A program made the translations under genes and the position numbers. A stretch of 64,000 nucleotides of DNA from contig NW_020825322.1 in NCBI RefSeq assembly GCF_003286085.1, forward strand, positions 1,736,001-1,800,000, written 5' to 3'. The stretch's first letter is position 1, and each line of letters starts with the position of its first letter. Below the pieces are notes generated by a model. That model was not told the origin of the DNA. It made no database searches and saw only the letters and a list, made by a program, of their open reading frames with translations. This stretch comes from Drosophila persimilis. Taxonomy: Eukaryota > Arthropoda > Insecta > Diptera > Drosophilidae. Shown here piece after piece: positions 10,913 to 23,752 of the stretch.

Positions 10913-13900
10913 GGCCGCCGCCTGCTGTTGCTGCTGCTGCTGCTGGTGAGCCGCCACCTGCTGCTGCATCTCGTGCTGCTGCTGGGATTCGATGAGGGCG
11001 CTCAGGCTGACCGCCGAGTGGTCCATGGGGTCCTCGTGCTGATCGTGCTCGCTGTTGTTGGGAGAGACGCGCATATACAGCTCGTACCAGTAGCGGGCAA
11101 CCTGGAAGAGCACCTCCGGATAGACGCCGCCGCCCTTGGCTGCCGTTTCGACGGTGAGGCAGGCCCGCTCCAGCATGAGATCGCTCTGCTCCTTGCACTG
11201 CAGTATGGCGCGCTGTATCTCATTGGGATTGAGGGCGGCGGCATGCGGCAGCACGGACAACGCCAGCTCGGCGGCCGGATACACCATGTTGCTGTCCCAG
11301 CCGCGTGAGGCCCGATCTGCCATGCCAGCCGCCTCGGGCGGCGTCAAATGCGCCTCCCAGGTGTCTATCAGGAAACTGATGGCCGGCGCCCCAATCTCCA
11401 TGGCCTGGCCGAGGATCCAGGAGACGTGCGACGAGTACGTGCGCGACAGCCAGTTCGGGCTGACGCAGTTGTGCAGCCCGAGGGCGTACAGACCCAGCTG
11501 GAAGGCGCACATGTGCAGCGCCCGATGGGGTCCGTGGTGGTTCTGGCTGGTGCTCGCCTGCGTAAACAGCGAGGTGGAGCTATTGCCGCCGGCCTTTGTC
11601 AGCACGTTCTTGGCCAGCTCGAACATAAAGTGGGCGCTCGCCTCCGAGGGCTGGTTGGGTATCGAGGGGTAGGCCCGTTTGCCCTTGTATCGGCTCTCCT
11701 TGCTCCGGCCGCTGCTGTTGCTTCCGCCTCCTCCTCCGGAGCCATTGGGATTACCATTGGGATTGTTGTTGTTGCTGTTGCCGCCGCTGCCAGAGGTGCC
11801 GGCATTGGCCCCCGTTCCCGAGTTGCCGCCGCCGCCGCCCGCCTGACCACCGCCTCCTCCTCCGCCGGGGACCATGCCCTGGCCGGACTGGCTGCCCGCA
11901 CTGCTGATGGCCATGCTCAAAGCGCACATGCTCAGCTCCAGTTCGGCACTGGTCGAGCTATGGGGCCGGCTGTTGCCGCCCACACTGCCATAGTCCGCCG
12001 GCAACAGTTCGCAGAGATTGACAACGCCCGAGCCGGGATTACAGCTCGATGCTCCTCCGCCTCCACTGCAGCCAGATCCTCCACTGGATCCTCCCCCATA
12101 GTCGTGCTCCTCGCGCCGCGAGGGTTGATTGCTGGGCGTCCGCACGGGGGGATTGCTGGAGTAGTAGGCAGAGAGGAGAGGGGCCTTCAGCAGGGTGTGT
12201 ATATCCCTGTCCAGCAGCTTCTCCATGATCTTGGCTATCTTCCGGGGCTCGTCCTTGTAGTGGTAGAGCAGGGTCAGGGCCAGATCGCCACGTTGTCGTC
12301 GCGTTCCCTCGCACAGCAACGGATGCTCTGCCTCGGAGACATTGGCCTTCAGCCCCAGAGCGGCCACGGCGGCCTCAAAGCCCAGATTCTCGTCGTTGTT
12401 CTGCTTGTAGAGGAGCAGCCGCGAACCGCAGCTGACCAGGCTCTTGTTAGGCAGCGATCCCGCCACCGAGACGGAGCTGGAGCCCACGGTCTGCTGACTG
12501 AGGGTGACCAAAGCATCAAAGATGAAGGTGGCCAGATTGATGGGCAGCAGGGCCTCGCCGCGGGTCTTGAATGTGCCGCTGCGTAGCTGTTCGGCCCGCT
12601 CTCGTATCACCTGCAGCTCCGCGGCGGCCAGGGGCAGGCGCTTGAGGAGAGCCAAAATGTCCGCCTCCTGGTTGGCTAGCTTCACCTCCAGCGGCTTGGT
12701 GCTGGCCGGCGGTCGAGGCATCTCCAGCGCGAACAGGCATATCCGGAAGCCGATGTGATAGTGCTCCGAGTTCTCCGACAGAACCGTGCAGAGGAAGGCG
12801 CACTTGGACAGGGTGGCCGAGGCCACCACCGTCAGCTGATGGGAGATCGGATTCACGTTCTGCTTCTTGCCCTTCCGCTTGGGCACGGGCGGCAGCTCCA
12901 GCAGCAGATTGGGGGGATTGGCCAGCATCTGTTCGGCCAGACGCACGGCCAGTATGCACGCCTCCTGGCCATGGCCGTGGGCATGCAATCCCTCGGCCCG
13001 GGCCAGCAGTATGTCCCACGCATCCTCTGTGGGCCGCACATTCGAGAAGATGTGCGGTTTGTCGTGGGCCACAGCCACGGCGGCAGCCAGGGCACGGGCC
13101 GCTGCAAAATTTGAGTGGGAGACGCTGCTGCCGCTGGGTGGGTGTGGATTCATCGATGCTCCTCCTAGTCCCATTCCCATTCCGAGTCCTATGCCCATTG
13201 CCATGCCCATGCCGATGCCGATCCCTGCTCCTGGCAGGTGAGGCGTCTGCACAGCTGCCTGTCCCATGGCTGTGGAGCCAGAACCTGCCGCCAGTGCCGC
13301 TCGAGCCGCTGCCGAGGTACTGGGCACAGGCGTCAAATCGCCTCCTGCTGGTATGGCCACTCCTCCTCCTCCGCTGCCAGATGGCATGGCTCCGCCTCTT
13401 CCCACCGCTGCATGGGCGAAGTCATCGCTGCTGCTGCTGAAGGACTCGTCCTTGCTCAACCTTCGGGCTGGCTGCTGCGTCGAGGAGCCTCCTTCCACAA
13501 CAGCCTCCTGTCCGGCCATCAGCATGGATGAGGTGGAACTGTTCGAGCTGCCCGAAGCCGTCGATGCCGACGAGGATGACGATGCCGACGAGGTGTCCGA
13601 GGTGGAGCAAACTCCTTGCTCCCCGGTACCACCCACACCGCCGGCGCCTACGCCACCGCCGGGCCCCAGGCCGGGCTCGTCTTTGCTCTGCTGGGAGACG
13701 GCATCGAAGCTGCTCTGCGAATCGGACTCGGTAAGGGTCGACTTCTGGCCGGGCACAGCTTGCGCCGGTGTGCAATAGTTGTGGCTGCTGCTGTTGTCGC
13801 CTCCGAAGTCGTCGTTCTCGCAGAATCCCTCGCTGCTGGCGCTCGAACGGTTGCCATCGGCACGACCAGCGCCTGCTGGTGCTCTTCGGACGCCTCCTCC

Positions 13901-16900
13901 TCCTACGACGTTCGGGCCCGCTCCCGATCCACTGGCTCCCGCCGAGCTGCTCGGCATTTGCTGCTGTGCGGCATCGGCCTCGCCATTGGACATGCCACCT
14001 CCTGCTCCAGCACCTCCTCCGTTTACTGCCGCCACTCCTCCCACGCCACTGCTGCCACCTGCCTCGGCGGCAAGTCCCAGTCCCGCGGAATATTGGCGTC
14101 CCGCTCCGGCCAGGATGGGCGACTCGATGGCAGGACTCGCATACAGTCGGTCGCGGAAGGGTCGATCCAGGCGCTGCTTGAAGGCACCCGGATGCAGGCC
14201 ACCGGTTGCATGCTCGTTGGAGGAGCTAAAGTAGTTGTAGTGCTTGTTGTTGCTCATCAGGGCCTGGGTGGCAATGAGCGTGCCCGGGGGAATGGCTGCA
14301 CCGTCGCCCTTGATCTCCGTGTGCTTGAAGCAGGTGAAGGGGGAGTAGTAAATGGGATTCGTGTCGTGGGTGTGGGTCACGCCCGGTATTTGATAGTCCT
14401 CCCAGTCCAGATAGCACGCCTCAATGGCCGGCTTGAAGCCAATGAAGAGCTCCGTGTCAGAGCGGGAGTTTATCTGGTGCTTGTTCGTGTACGAGGAGGG
14501 CATCATGCGGCTCTTCACCACGCGATCGAGTATCTTCAGATGCCAGGCGGTGAACTGGGCATGCAGCATGTCCCGCTCGTCCGGCGCCAGGCCGGGATTC
14601 AAAGCGGCCAGCCGCCACAGGGCCACAATCTCGTCGCACAGCGAACTGCACGCATGCTGCAGGGCCGTCGAATTCGAGTGCGTGTTCGAGTGCTTGCCCC
14701 CGCTGTGTCCATGGGAGCCCATCATCAGGGCCAGCTTCGTTTGGAACCACCAGATGAGTATCTGGTCGCAGGCCATACACTCCTCCGTGATGATCTCCAG
14801 CAAACGTACCGCGTTCCGATCGCACCGCCTGTACATCTCCCTCACAATCGACAACAGATTCCACATGCCCTCCGGCTCTCTGCCCCGCAACGGTCGCAGG
14901 AGTGAGCTCCATTCGGCCGCCGCTGGGGGAGCCGAATTGGTCAGATAGTTGACATCACTACAGAGACAAAGAGAAAGACGATGGAGATGGGCAGGGGGAG
15001 GGGGAAGGGTGGGATTAGAGCCTTTCTAAGCGGACTAAAAGCGTTCGGATTATACCTGAATACAATCGGGGCGGGCAAACAGAATTTGATGAGGATCCGC
15101 TTAATGTTGTTGTGCAGCGTCTTCTCGTCCAGATACCAGCTGGTTTGGTCATTAATCGATGCCCCCGCCGTCGGATCTGGGGCCCCGCACACCGTATTGA
15201 TGGCCGTCGGCTGGGCACTCAACAGCTCGTCCAGGAGCCGCTGGGCCGTCGGCAGAATCTGCTGCGGCAGCTCACTGATTAAATATTGGGCGAACTTTTG
15301 CAGCTGATCCCTTTGGAGGCGTGTCAGGGACTCGGAGACAGGGGCACGCAGGCAGACCTCCTGCGGCTGTAAAGCGAAAAGACGGGAGAAAGTCAGTTTG
15401 GGGGGTATCTGGGGGATAGCTGTCGTGCAAGATGGGGACACTCACGCAATGGATGCGGTGCAGACAGACTGCCACCACATGGGAGCACCAGTATGCCGAC
15501 GAGGTGCACGTGCAATTGCAGGAGGAGATGCGACGCCGGTCAAAGGTCACCGCCACATTGAAGTACGCCCGGGGAGTCTGATTAACCACGCTGGCCGACA
15601 GATGAAAGCCTGTAAGAGCAAAAGCAGAGCCGTGTATCAGAGTGTTCAGAGCAGGAAGCCAGCAAGCCAGATCCTTTCTTACCTATCTGCAGGGGATCCT
15701 TGACAGCTCGCATGCGAAACAGTTGATCGCCCCGATTGAACTCATCCGCCGAGCTATTGGCCAGGCAGGAGTACAGCCGTATGTCCTCCTCATTGTCCGG
15801 GAAACTCCAGAAAGCGATGCGCAGCTGCAGTTGCTCCGGCACCGGCGGATAGACATGCTCCACCAGCTCGAACGGTATGTAGGAGGCGACACAGCGGGCG
15901 GACAGTTCGGCCAATGTGGAAACCTCTGTGGAAAACACAACACAAAGAAACCGAAAATTAATTAAATGTGTCCAGCAAACCAAAATTATACCTCAGAGAG
16001 GGAAAAAGAAATGAAATGAAATGAAATGCCTGTCGGACAAGTTCTAGAGATTAAAGGACACCTCAAATTACATTCCACAAGATGATGGGGGAAAAGGATC
16101 AAATGAAATGAGAGTGCAGAAAAGCAATTACGCTTGAACTCAAAGGGAATTTTTGTAAGCTTTCCCCCCTCCAGCAACAGTGGTAATTATTGCATAGTAT
16201 TTTTGAAATATCTATTCTCCAGTGAGACACCCCCCCCACGGCTTACACTCAACAGGAGGGGAGTGGGAGAGTTGTAGTTCTAGGAAAAACCCAATGCAAA
16301 TGGCCATACGTATATCGTTATTTTCCAGCCCATTTCATGAGTCGCAGCAATTCAAGGACATAGAGGAAATCCAATCAAATGAAATGAAAGATTATGCTCA
16401 TTGGTGGCGTTGCCACCCAGGGACAAGGAGCTGTAAATAAATGCTCTCTTCACATTGCAATGCAAGTGAATTGGAAAGGTCAGCATTATGCTCTGGCGAG
16501 AGAGTACATGGTATCATTGATTAAGGAGCATCAGAAATGACTAATTCCACATCTCTCTCGCTCACTCTCACTCTCTCTCTCTCGCTCTCTCTTGGCCAAT
16601 AATTAAAGACAAACAAAGCAGGGTAAAGCTACACGCACTCTCTCGCACACAAGACAAGACAGAGAGACAGACACACATACATATGTATGCACACATGTCA
16701 GACATTTATTAATTAAAGAACTTTTATATGGCGCACGGCCAATGACCAGGAGAGCCCAGAGCGCAGTCCGAGGAGAACAGAGAGCATAGAGAAGAGAGCA
16801 CAGAGCAGAGGAGTGCAGAGGAGTGCAAAGCAGTGCAAAGAGAGAGGTCAACAACGTGCTGGCTGTCGCTGCTTCTTCGCTGTGTATGCACATACATGCA

Positions 16901-19900
16901 TACATGTGCGTGCGAGGGAAAACCTTCTTGCACGTATGCACGCCTGGCTGTGTGTGTGTGTGTGTTTGCGTGCGTGCGTGAGTATCTTGGCCACGCATTT
17001 TTAGCCCTCTATTTGTTGTCGGGTGTGCTCCTCCTCTCTTTGTGGACGCTATTATTGCAGCAAAATTGAGTTGTAGATAAACCAAACAAAATAAAATTCA
17101 AAAATTCAATGAATTGGCATGCAAATAAACAAATGCAAAAGGCAAATGCTACCGACGACAGTGCGGCGCCCGCGGGGGGGGCGAGCGAGACCAACAACAA
17201 CAACAATGGCCTGCATTTTAAAGGTCTCGTTCCCATTATTTTTTTGTTTGCTTTAAAGCTCAAAAGCAAAGTAAAAAAAAAAAAAACGCAAAAGCCCACA
17301 CGAGCAAATGCAAAACAAAGAAGCGACACAAAACAGAACTGAAAGAAGAGAAGTTTTCTTGTGTGCTTTAGCATAAGGAGCGAGGGGAAGTGCAGCAACC
17401 AGCAGCAAACAAAAAAAAGTTCAAGTTCGCCCACGCAAAGAGAGAGGGTGGAGGCTGATTTAGAGGAAGAAAGAGACAGAAAGAGGCAGTCTAAGCGACA
17501 GAGAGCCGAGTCATCTAGAGAAGAGCGTTTAACATTTGACCGGAGAAACCAGATCCGAAAGCTTTCACTATCATTATGGGTTAATGGACTCCTCTCCAGC
17601 CCTTGGATACCATCCATGAGCCAGGGCTCTCCTAACGGACAGGACTAGTAGCAATCTTACTTATCATTTACCAAGACTCTGCTCATATTATGTAAAATAG
17701 AACTGCACATCTATTCTATTAAATACTCAACAATTTTGAGCAAGTAAAGCGTAAATCTATTATATTTTAAGGGAAAAAATATGTTTGACAATCGCATATA
17801 GGAGTCTATCGTGGTTAAAACAACAAAAATGGTTTACGCAATGAGTAAAGCCACTTTATAGGCTTTTCTGTACTGCATGTGTGCACTTAATGGGAGAATT
17901 CAAATTAAAAATCATACCACTTATTCACATGAACCTTTCAATTACCATGATTACATGGGCAATCCAAGTCACTAAGAAATTCGATTAGAAAGAGTTCGAA
18001 AATCCACACGCGTTAAAGCACAAAAATATATTAACCATCCTGCAGGAAACAAAACAAAAACTCAGTCTCTCGGTCGAAATCGATTCGGTAATAATAGCTT
18101 TTCCATATAAATTGCGCAGTTGGGAAATAGTTCAATTACAGTTCTCTATTGAGGATGTTAGGCGTAATTGGCTTACGGAAAGGAATATAAAAATTATGAA
18201 AATACGTGCATTTTATTGGTGGATTTTTAAATGCAATGTAGAAATTTCCAAATCGATGACACTTCAAAAAAATGAATAAATATGTGCCATTAAGTGATCG
18301 ATACTCCGATAAACTGGCTGTGGTTCGCATTAAATGTGGCCATAATAAAGCTGAATCGACAGCGCTGAACAGCTCTTTGTTTTGTTTGTTTGTTTGTTTG
18401 TTTTCTTCCCCTCGTTCGTTCTCATTTTTCGGTTTCGCTCTCGCTCGCGGTCGGGCAAGCTGCAAACCAGCTCCGTTCGTGCGCCGTGACGACGTTGGAT
18501 GGTGTCGTCGTCGTCGCTTAATTTTCAGACACTTTGGCACCATTTTATTCAAAGTCATTTTCCGCAAGCGTTAACTTATTGCTCATGCCTATCCCTCCTC
18601 ATATACGGATACGGAGACACACCTCATACCCCCATAAATGTAAAAATAATTTCTGCTTTACTCATTTCAATTCCATTTGCCTCAGCAGGAAAATAAATGA
18701 AACATTAATGGAATGAAAATAAAACAATTAAATGCATTTGTCCGATGAAAAATCGACTTAGCTAAGGCTGGGGAGGGGCCATCGGCTCGGATGTTAATGG
18801 TGATTCCAATATCCCAATGAGTCACACAAATTTGATTGAAGAAGGTTTAATAACCGATTCGTTTGTGTTTCTTTCAGCTGGTTCAAGGCTATTGCTTCAA
18901 ACAGGTTTGTTTTGTATTGTATTCCGTTCCCCTCTTTTATATGCAGGTACTCTGCTGACTCTGTTTTCCCCCCACCTTTCCTATCTATTTGAGCTCGCCT
19001 CTGGTCTGGTCTGCTCTGCTCTGCTCTTTCCTTGCTCTTGCCCACTCCTTCCTCTTGGCGATTTTTCGTATGCATTTCAATTTGTTTTCCATTTGCAACG
19101 AACAAGATATGTAACAATCATAATACTCGTAATAATAAAAACAAACCTCATGCTCCAATTATTTTTGTTATTACGGAACGAATTCCCAAAACAAAGTTGG
19201 GCAAGAGGTGCTGTATGCTAGATTGCTAAAGTCCGATTGTGCATCCGTCATGTGTTGAACAGCCATCGACGGCGACGTTCCCTGGCCTCCCAGATAGTAG
19301 TAGTCGTGCCGAAAATGATGCTCGTCCGCACAACATATCCCATATGGTCTAGTGGCTAGGACCGCGTTCTGACCCTCTCCCTAAGGGCCGGCATTCGATT
19401 CCTGGTATGTTTTTCATTTTTTTTTTTTTTGTTTTTTTTTTTTAATGTTCAACAAAGTTTTTTGTGTTGCCTGCATGTTTTGGGTTTTGTCTGTTGTTCG
19501 ACATGACAAATTCAGGTTATACAGAACAAAAAGTTTGGCTCGAAAAAGAAACAAAACAAAAAACAAAGAGAAAAAGATAAACTAAGGAAAAAGAGGTCAA
19601 AATGCAAACCATCATTTCCATGGTCTGTGTGTGTGTGCCGTACTGTGGTGGATATGGTCTGTCTTGCATATGCTCGTGTAATTGTTGGGACTGCGGAAGT
19701 GCATGAAACTGATATGCACAGCGAAAAGTATGAAAAACTGAATGCATTCCCGTTGGGTCGAGCGAAGCTTAATTCGAAATTGACACACACAGCCCTCGAC
19801 CCACTAATTAGATGATGACATGTGGCAACGCCAAGCACTTAACACGCACACATACTCGTAGGCCCCCGACTAACGCAGAGTTGCACTGTCGCAATGCAGC

Positions 19901-22884
19901 GTGACCGATTCACGGTTCATTTGGGGTCGTTACATATCGACAAAAATAACAATATGCTGCAATTTGGAAAGATATAGCCTCCAGCCTTCAATAGAATGTA
20001 ATAAAATATCTGAAGATCCTCTGAGATCTATTCAGGTCTTATTTTGGTACTTTTGTAAAAACCAGTATTTTTTGTGTAATGAACAAATATGACTTTTGAA
20101 ACATGTTCATTCGTCTCTGGCTATACAAATTTGCAAAAGAAAATATTTATTTACTTAACCCTCTTCAGACCCTATAATCGGACTGAGGTTCGTCTGAGAT
20201 GATAGTTTTGTAGCAACAATATATAAGAATATATATATACATATGTAGATCAAATCAAATCAATTGCTTTCCCTGTCGCTCCTTTTCACGTGATCAAGGC
20301 TGTCTGCAAAAGGGAGAATGGAATCGTTCATGTCGCTGTATGTCTTTATTTTTTATTACATCCCCCTCGGGCAGGTGTTGGGTTTGCGGTGCGTTGTGGT
20401 GGTATCCTTGAAAAGGTTCTTTGACACAACACAATGAAGCAAAGGAGCAGGCAAGGAATAAGAAGATGGGGGGAAAAAGAAGATAAAGCAGACGGCATCG
20501 GCGACGTCAGCGTCACTGCTGGCAGCGACATAATTTTGAAGCAATTTTGTTGTTTCTTTTTGCGTTTTGCGGTTATTGTCTTTCGAGCATGAAAATGCAG
20601 CTGGCATTACACACACACACACACACACCTAGAATAGAGAATGGACGAATGAAAGGTGTATTTTAAAAGGTAAGGGCTTTTCTTTTCCACCCTCACTCTT
20701 GCTCACGTTCAGCGAAAATATTTTTTGGGATTTCACCAAGTGTAAATACACCTTTGATGGATGATAAACTCTCCATCAAGGTGTCTTAATGAAAGGACAA
20801 GCATTCATGCTCTCCTCGCTTAAGGCCCCTATCGTTATCGTCTCAGCGCATACCTCACCTCGTATTAATACACCATGCCATCTGCTAAACTGCACGAAGA
20901 TGCTTTCAATCTTTTTCTCTCTCTTTCTCTGTATGTTGTCCTCTCCCCAAGGCTACTGGACGCTCTCTACAACAATCTTACAAAGAATCAAACGAAGGCA
21001 GAGGAGCTAAGAGAGAGACGACCAGACCGAGCTAGCAGCGCCGTCGTAGTCGCAGCCGCAGTCGCAGCTAAAGATTACATGCTGATAATGCTGCTGCGAC
21101 GGCGCACAGGATACAAGATAGAGAGTGTCAGAACGTCGTCTCTCTCTCTCTCTCTTTCTCTAGCTCTGAAGGGCCCAAAAACACACACACGCGCACACAC
21201 ACAGTCGAAAAATACGTAATAAGCCACAAGACAAGAAAGGAAACAGAAACAAAATACGAGGAAAAAAAAACGTAACTAACAAAAGTCGTGATTTTGACTT
21301 TAGCGATAAGCAGGCGAGGACATTGGACGGATATGTCTGGCCGGTCTGTTTCTGTACTTGTTCTGAGGCAAGAAGGAAGGCAGGGCTCAGACCCCAGACC
21401 CCAGAACAGGCAATACCATTGCAGACAATGTAATTGTGCTTGTTGTTGCTCTTAAGCCAATTTTACACAATTTACAAAAGGGCGAAGAAAAGGTCATGCG
21501 TATGATTTCAGACCGGCCAGACAGACAGAGCAGTGTTGCCAGATCAACGACAAAACCGAAGAAAAAAACCAGGAACAGGAGTTCCTATTTTCTCGTCCAA
21601 AAACCTTAACGAGCATAATATATAATTAATAATAAATATAATATTTAATAAGACGAAACTACCATTCGATTTTCTTGACATCCCATACAAAATGTCATTA
21701 AACTGGAAGTCCTAGAAATGTCGCTCATGAGAAAAATAGGCAGATAATAAAACTAACAGAGGATCGTTAAAGATATTTTTTTTTGCAGCCCCCTCCCTCT
21801 CGGTATTATAACTGCTGCACGGAAAAATACATAGCCTTTTTCAAGCAGAGATTAAAAGTCTCGCGTACCGAGGATTTCGCGAAGGGTGGGCCCGGATTTT
21901 TTTCTATGCATGATTTGTACGCGTAAGATGATAATATTATACGTATTTAGAAGGATTGATTATGCAGCGAAAATTAGATGAAAATTTTTGTTTTACTAAT
22001 AAGCATGCTTAAGGTAGACAAGGATCTGTTTTGACATCTCAGCGATTAGAACTGCGATTGTGAGGCTTTTTGGGAGCAGTCCAACTACAGAAACAACAAA
22101 AAACTGTTCAAGCGAATGTGCCTCGTGATGCACACGCAATGCATGTTGTTTTTGCAATTCTCGAGCATGCTCCTCTGTAGAATTGTGTTGTGTATTTCGA
22201 AACATTATCGTCATTTTTGTGCTGATTTAGATCGTTTTAGATTGTTTTCTTATTTTTGGGTTGAGTCAGCTGTTCAGAGTTTGGTATTTCACTAAAATAC
22301 TGCATTATTTTATGGTCAAACAAATATATACATATGTATGTATGTACGTAAGGCTATACCTCTGTTTTCGAATAAGAAAACGCAACTAACAAATTTGTAG
22401 CTCTAATTTAACGCTCACCAAATATAAATCTTTACGCATTACACATTTTTAAAAAATGCTTCTGTCCTCCCAAAACTACAAGATACTAAATTTCTGAGAA
22501 AACCCCCCCAAGTTGTGTGTTTTTTATCTCGGGGTGGGGGGTGACCATATTATAGTTAAAGTATTGTCTTGAGGAATTATTCAATCCACTCAGCACCGAA
22601 ATAAATAATGTCCACTCACCATGATATCTGCCGCAGGCTGACATCGTTACCATGGCCGAACTGCTTCCGCCCGGTCCACAGGAGCCGGGAGCGCCGGCTC
22701 CCATTCCGCCGACCGTTCCAAATGGTGCCATACCCATGCCGAGTCCGGCCCCAGGTCCGCCGGCTGCATTGGTGGGCTTCTTCCAGCCGCGCCAATTGTT
22801 GCACAACGATTCGGGCTCTGAGCTCCAGCTGCACAGCGAGTCCTCCTCGAAGCGGATGGAGTCGTCGAAGCTGAAGCGGTCCAT
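9384..22884 (-). CDS. Dora: ZSWIM8/EBAX-1 homologue (Dora), Cullin-RING ubiquitin ligase substrate receptor
   Basis: Eight coding exons on the minus strand: 22620-22884 (and upstream), 15683-15925, 15446-15609, 15056-15366, 10143-14957, 9740-10078, 9527-9676, 9384-9450. All junctions are GT-AG and phases agree, giving 2117 residues from the ATG at 22884. The N-terminus carries FSFDDSIRFEEDSLCSW and LCNNWRGWKKP. Next come ELSARCVASYIPFE (BC-box-like) and YPPVPEQLQLRIAFWSFP, then the SWIM zinc finger, C202-T-C204 to C211-S-H213. LLSIVREM lies near the start of the 4.8-kb exon. All closely match vertebrate ZSWIM8. Long Gly/Ser and Gln/Pro-rich regions follow, and the end is conserved again. ZSWIM8 proteins serve as receptors in cullin ligases that destroy Argonaute during target-directed microRNA decay; the fly member is Dora. 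The true start may lie upstream of 22884, and the stop may be leaky. Confidence 0.92.
10500..10955 (-). repeat. Polyglutamine-coding CAG/CAA tracts in Dora exon 5
   Basis: Two clusters of CAG/CAA triplets on the coding strand (about 10503-10560 and 10853-10953) encode long Gln runs, the larger one interrupted by Ala and His. They lie in the disordered C-terminal half of the protein, next to Pro-rich segments, and are likely to be length-polymorphic. Confidence 0.85.
15926..22619 (-). other. Large Dora intron (about 6.7 kb)
   Basis: The intron runs from the donor GTGAGTGG at 22619 to the acceptor ending at 15926. It holds CT-rich tracts near 16560-16591, CA tracts near 16950-16970 and 20610-20628, an inert tRNA-Glu-like relic at 19338, and no convincing protein gene on either strand. 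Several short frames with Lys-, Leu- or Phe-rich translations were examined and not accepted. Confidence 0.8.
19338..19411 (+). pseudogene. tRNA-Glu-like pseudogene
   Basis: The first 23 bases are those of a Drosophila tRNA-Glu, including the acceptor 5' strand TCCCATA and an intact A box (TGGTCTAGTGG). A B-box-like ATTCGATTCC follows at the right distance. The anticodon arm does not fold to a Glu stem-loop, the T stem is mismatched, and the 3' acceptor reads TATGTTT and fails to pair at three of seven positions. T-runs follow, as at Pol III terminators. It is a decayed tRNA gene or a tRNA-derived insertion inside the Dora intron. It is unlikely to yield a functional tRNA. Confidence 0.65.
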
Positions 22885-23289
22885 TTCTTCGGGATTCCAT
22901 TCATTGGCACCGCCACCGCCTACTCCACCTCCGGCGTTTGCTTCGGCGCCAGCGCCTGCACCTCCTCCGTTGCCACCGCCACCGCCGGCACCACCGCCGC
23001 CGCCTGCTCCTCCGCCATTATTGTTGTTGTTTCGGTTAGAGCCAGTGGCCACTGAAGGACCTGCGGGTCCTCCGTCCCCTCCTCCACCGGCACCGGAGTC
23101 GCCTCCTCTGTTGTTGCTGCTGCCGCTGCGATTCGCCAGCGTGAGGCTGAGATTGTATTGATGTGTATGGGTGTGGGTGTGAGTGTGTGTGTGTGTGTGT
23201 GGGTGTTGCGGCCCTGCTCCGCTGTTTCTGGCACTATTTCCCGTTCCTTTGCTCCGGGCGCGCGTTTGTATTCGTGTGATTTTTGGAGC
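22885..23289 (-). CDS. Upstream in-frame extension of Dora exon 1 without ATG
   Basis: The frame of the first Dora exon stays open upstream of the ATG at 22884 as far as a TAA at 23290-23292, yet it holds no ATG. The residues just before that ATG (NEWNPEE) resemble vertebrate ZSWIM8, where a Glu-Trp pair precedes the FSFEDS motif, so translation probably begins upstream. The best near-cognate start seen is CTG at 23137-23139, with A at -3 and G at +4; it would add 85 residues, mostly Gly/Asn/Ala. A GT repeat further upstream would encode a His-Thr run. An unseen 5' exon supplying the ATG is the alternative. Confidence 0.4.
23173..23203. repeat. GT microsatellite in Dora 5' region
   Basis: A nearly pure (GT)n run on the plus strand lies inside the open frame upstream of the Dora ATG, where it would read as alternating His-Thr. 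Confidence 0.8.
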
Positions 23290-23692
23290 TTATTTATTTT
23301 ATTTGTTAATTATTTTATTTTACTTGTTTAATTTATTATTATTATTTTATTTTTTTTGGATGGATGAAATTCTCGAATCCGTGAACGCTCAATTGCAATC
23401 GTGTAAAAGGCGAATATTTTGTTGAGCGTTTTTGACGTTTTCCTCTATTTTTTTTTTGTTTTACTTTGCCTTTTGCATTTTATTTAAAATTTTACATTCC
23501 TTTTACTTTGCGATGTTATTTTACCGTTATTGTATATTTTGGGGCTTAAGGATTCTTTAAATTGATTTAAAAACTATTTATTTTTCGTTTTATATATATA
23601 CAAAATACATTTATTTCGTCGACTGCGGCTCTGGCTCTGCCTGTGTCGTCTGCGTCGACTGCGAGCGCGACTGCGATTCCCACTGCCACTTC

Positions 23693-23708
23693 TGCTGCTG
23701 CCTCTGGC

Positions 23709-23740
<32 letters not shown>

Positions 23741-23752
23741 TGCTGCTGCTAT
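23693..23752. repeat. CTG triplet repeat in Dora 5' UTR
   Basis: An interrupted CTG run on the plus strand (CAG in the Dora transcript) lies between the promoter and the first coding exon. No reading frame through it joins the Dora protein. Confidence 0.75.

Noticed and set aside
10073-11308. Very long plus and minus open frames overlapping Dora exon 5 and other exons
   Set aside because: GC-rich, triplet-repeat coding sequence keeps other frames open; splice phases and homology support only the Dora frame.
16603-17085. A 160-codon minus frame over CT- and CA-rich DNA in the Dora intron
   Set aside because: Low-complexity translation (His-Thr, Leu-Cys runs) produced by microsatellites.
18136-18567. 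A minus frame with a Lys/Arg-rich stretch suggesting a ribosomal or histone-like retrocopy
   Set aside because: No alignment to a known basic protein could be made; promoter and start context are absent.
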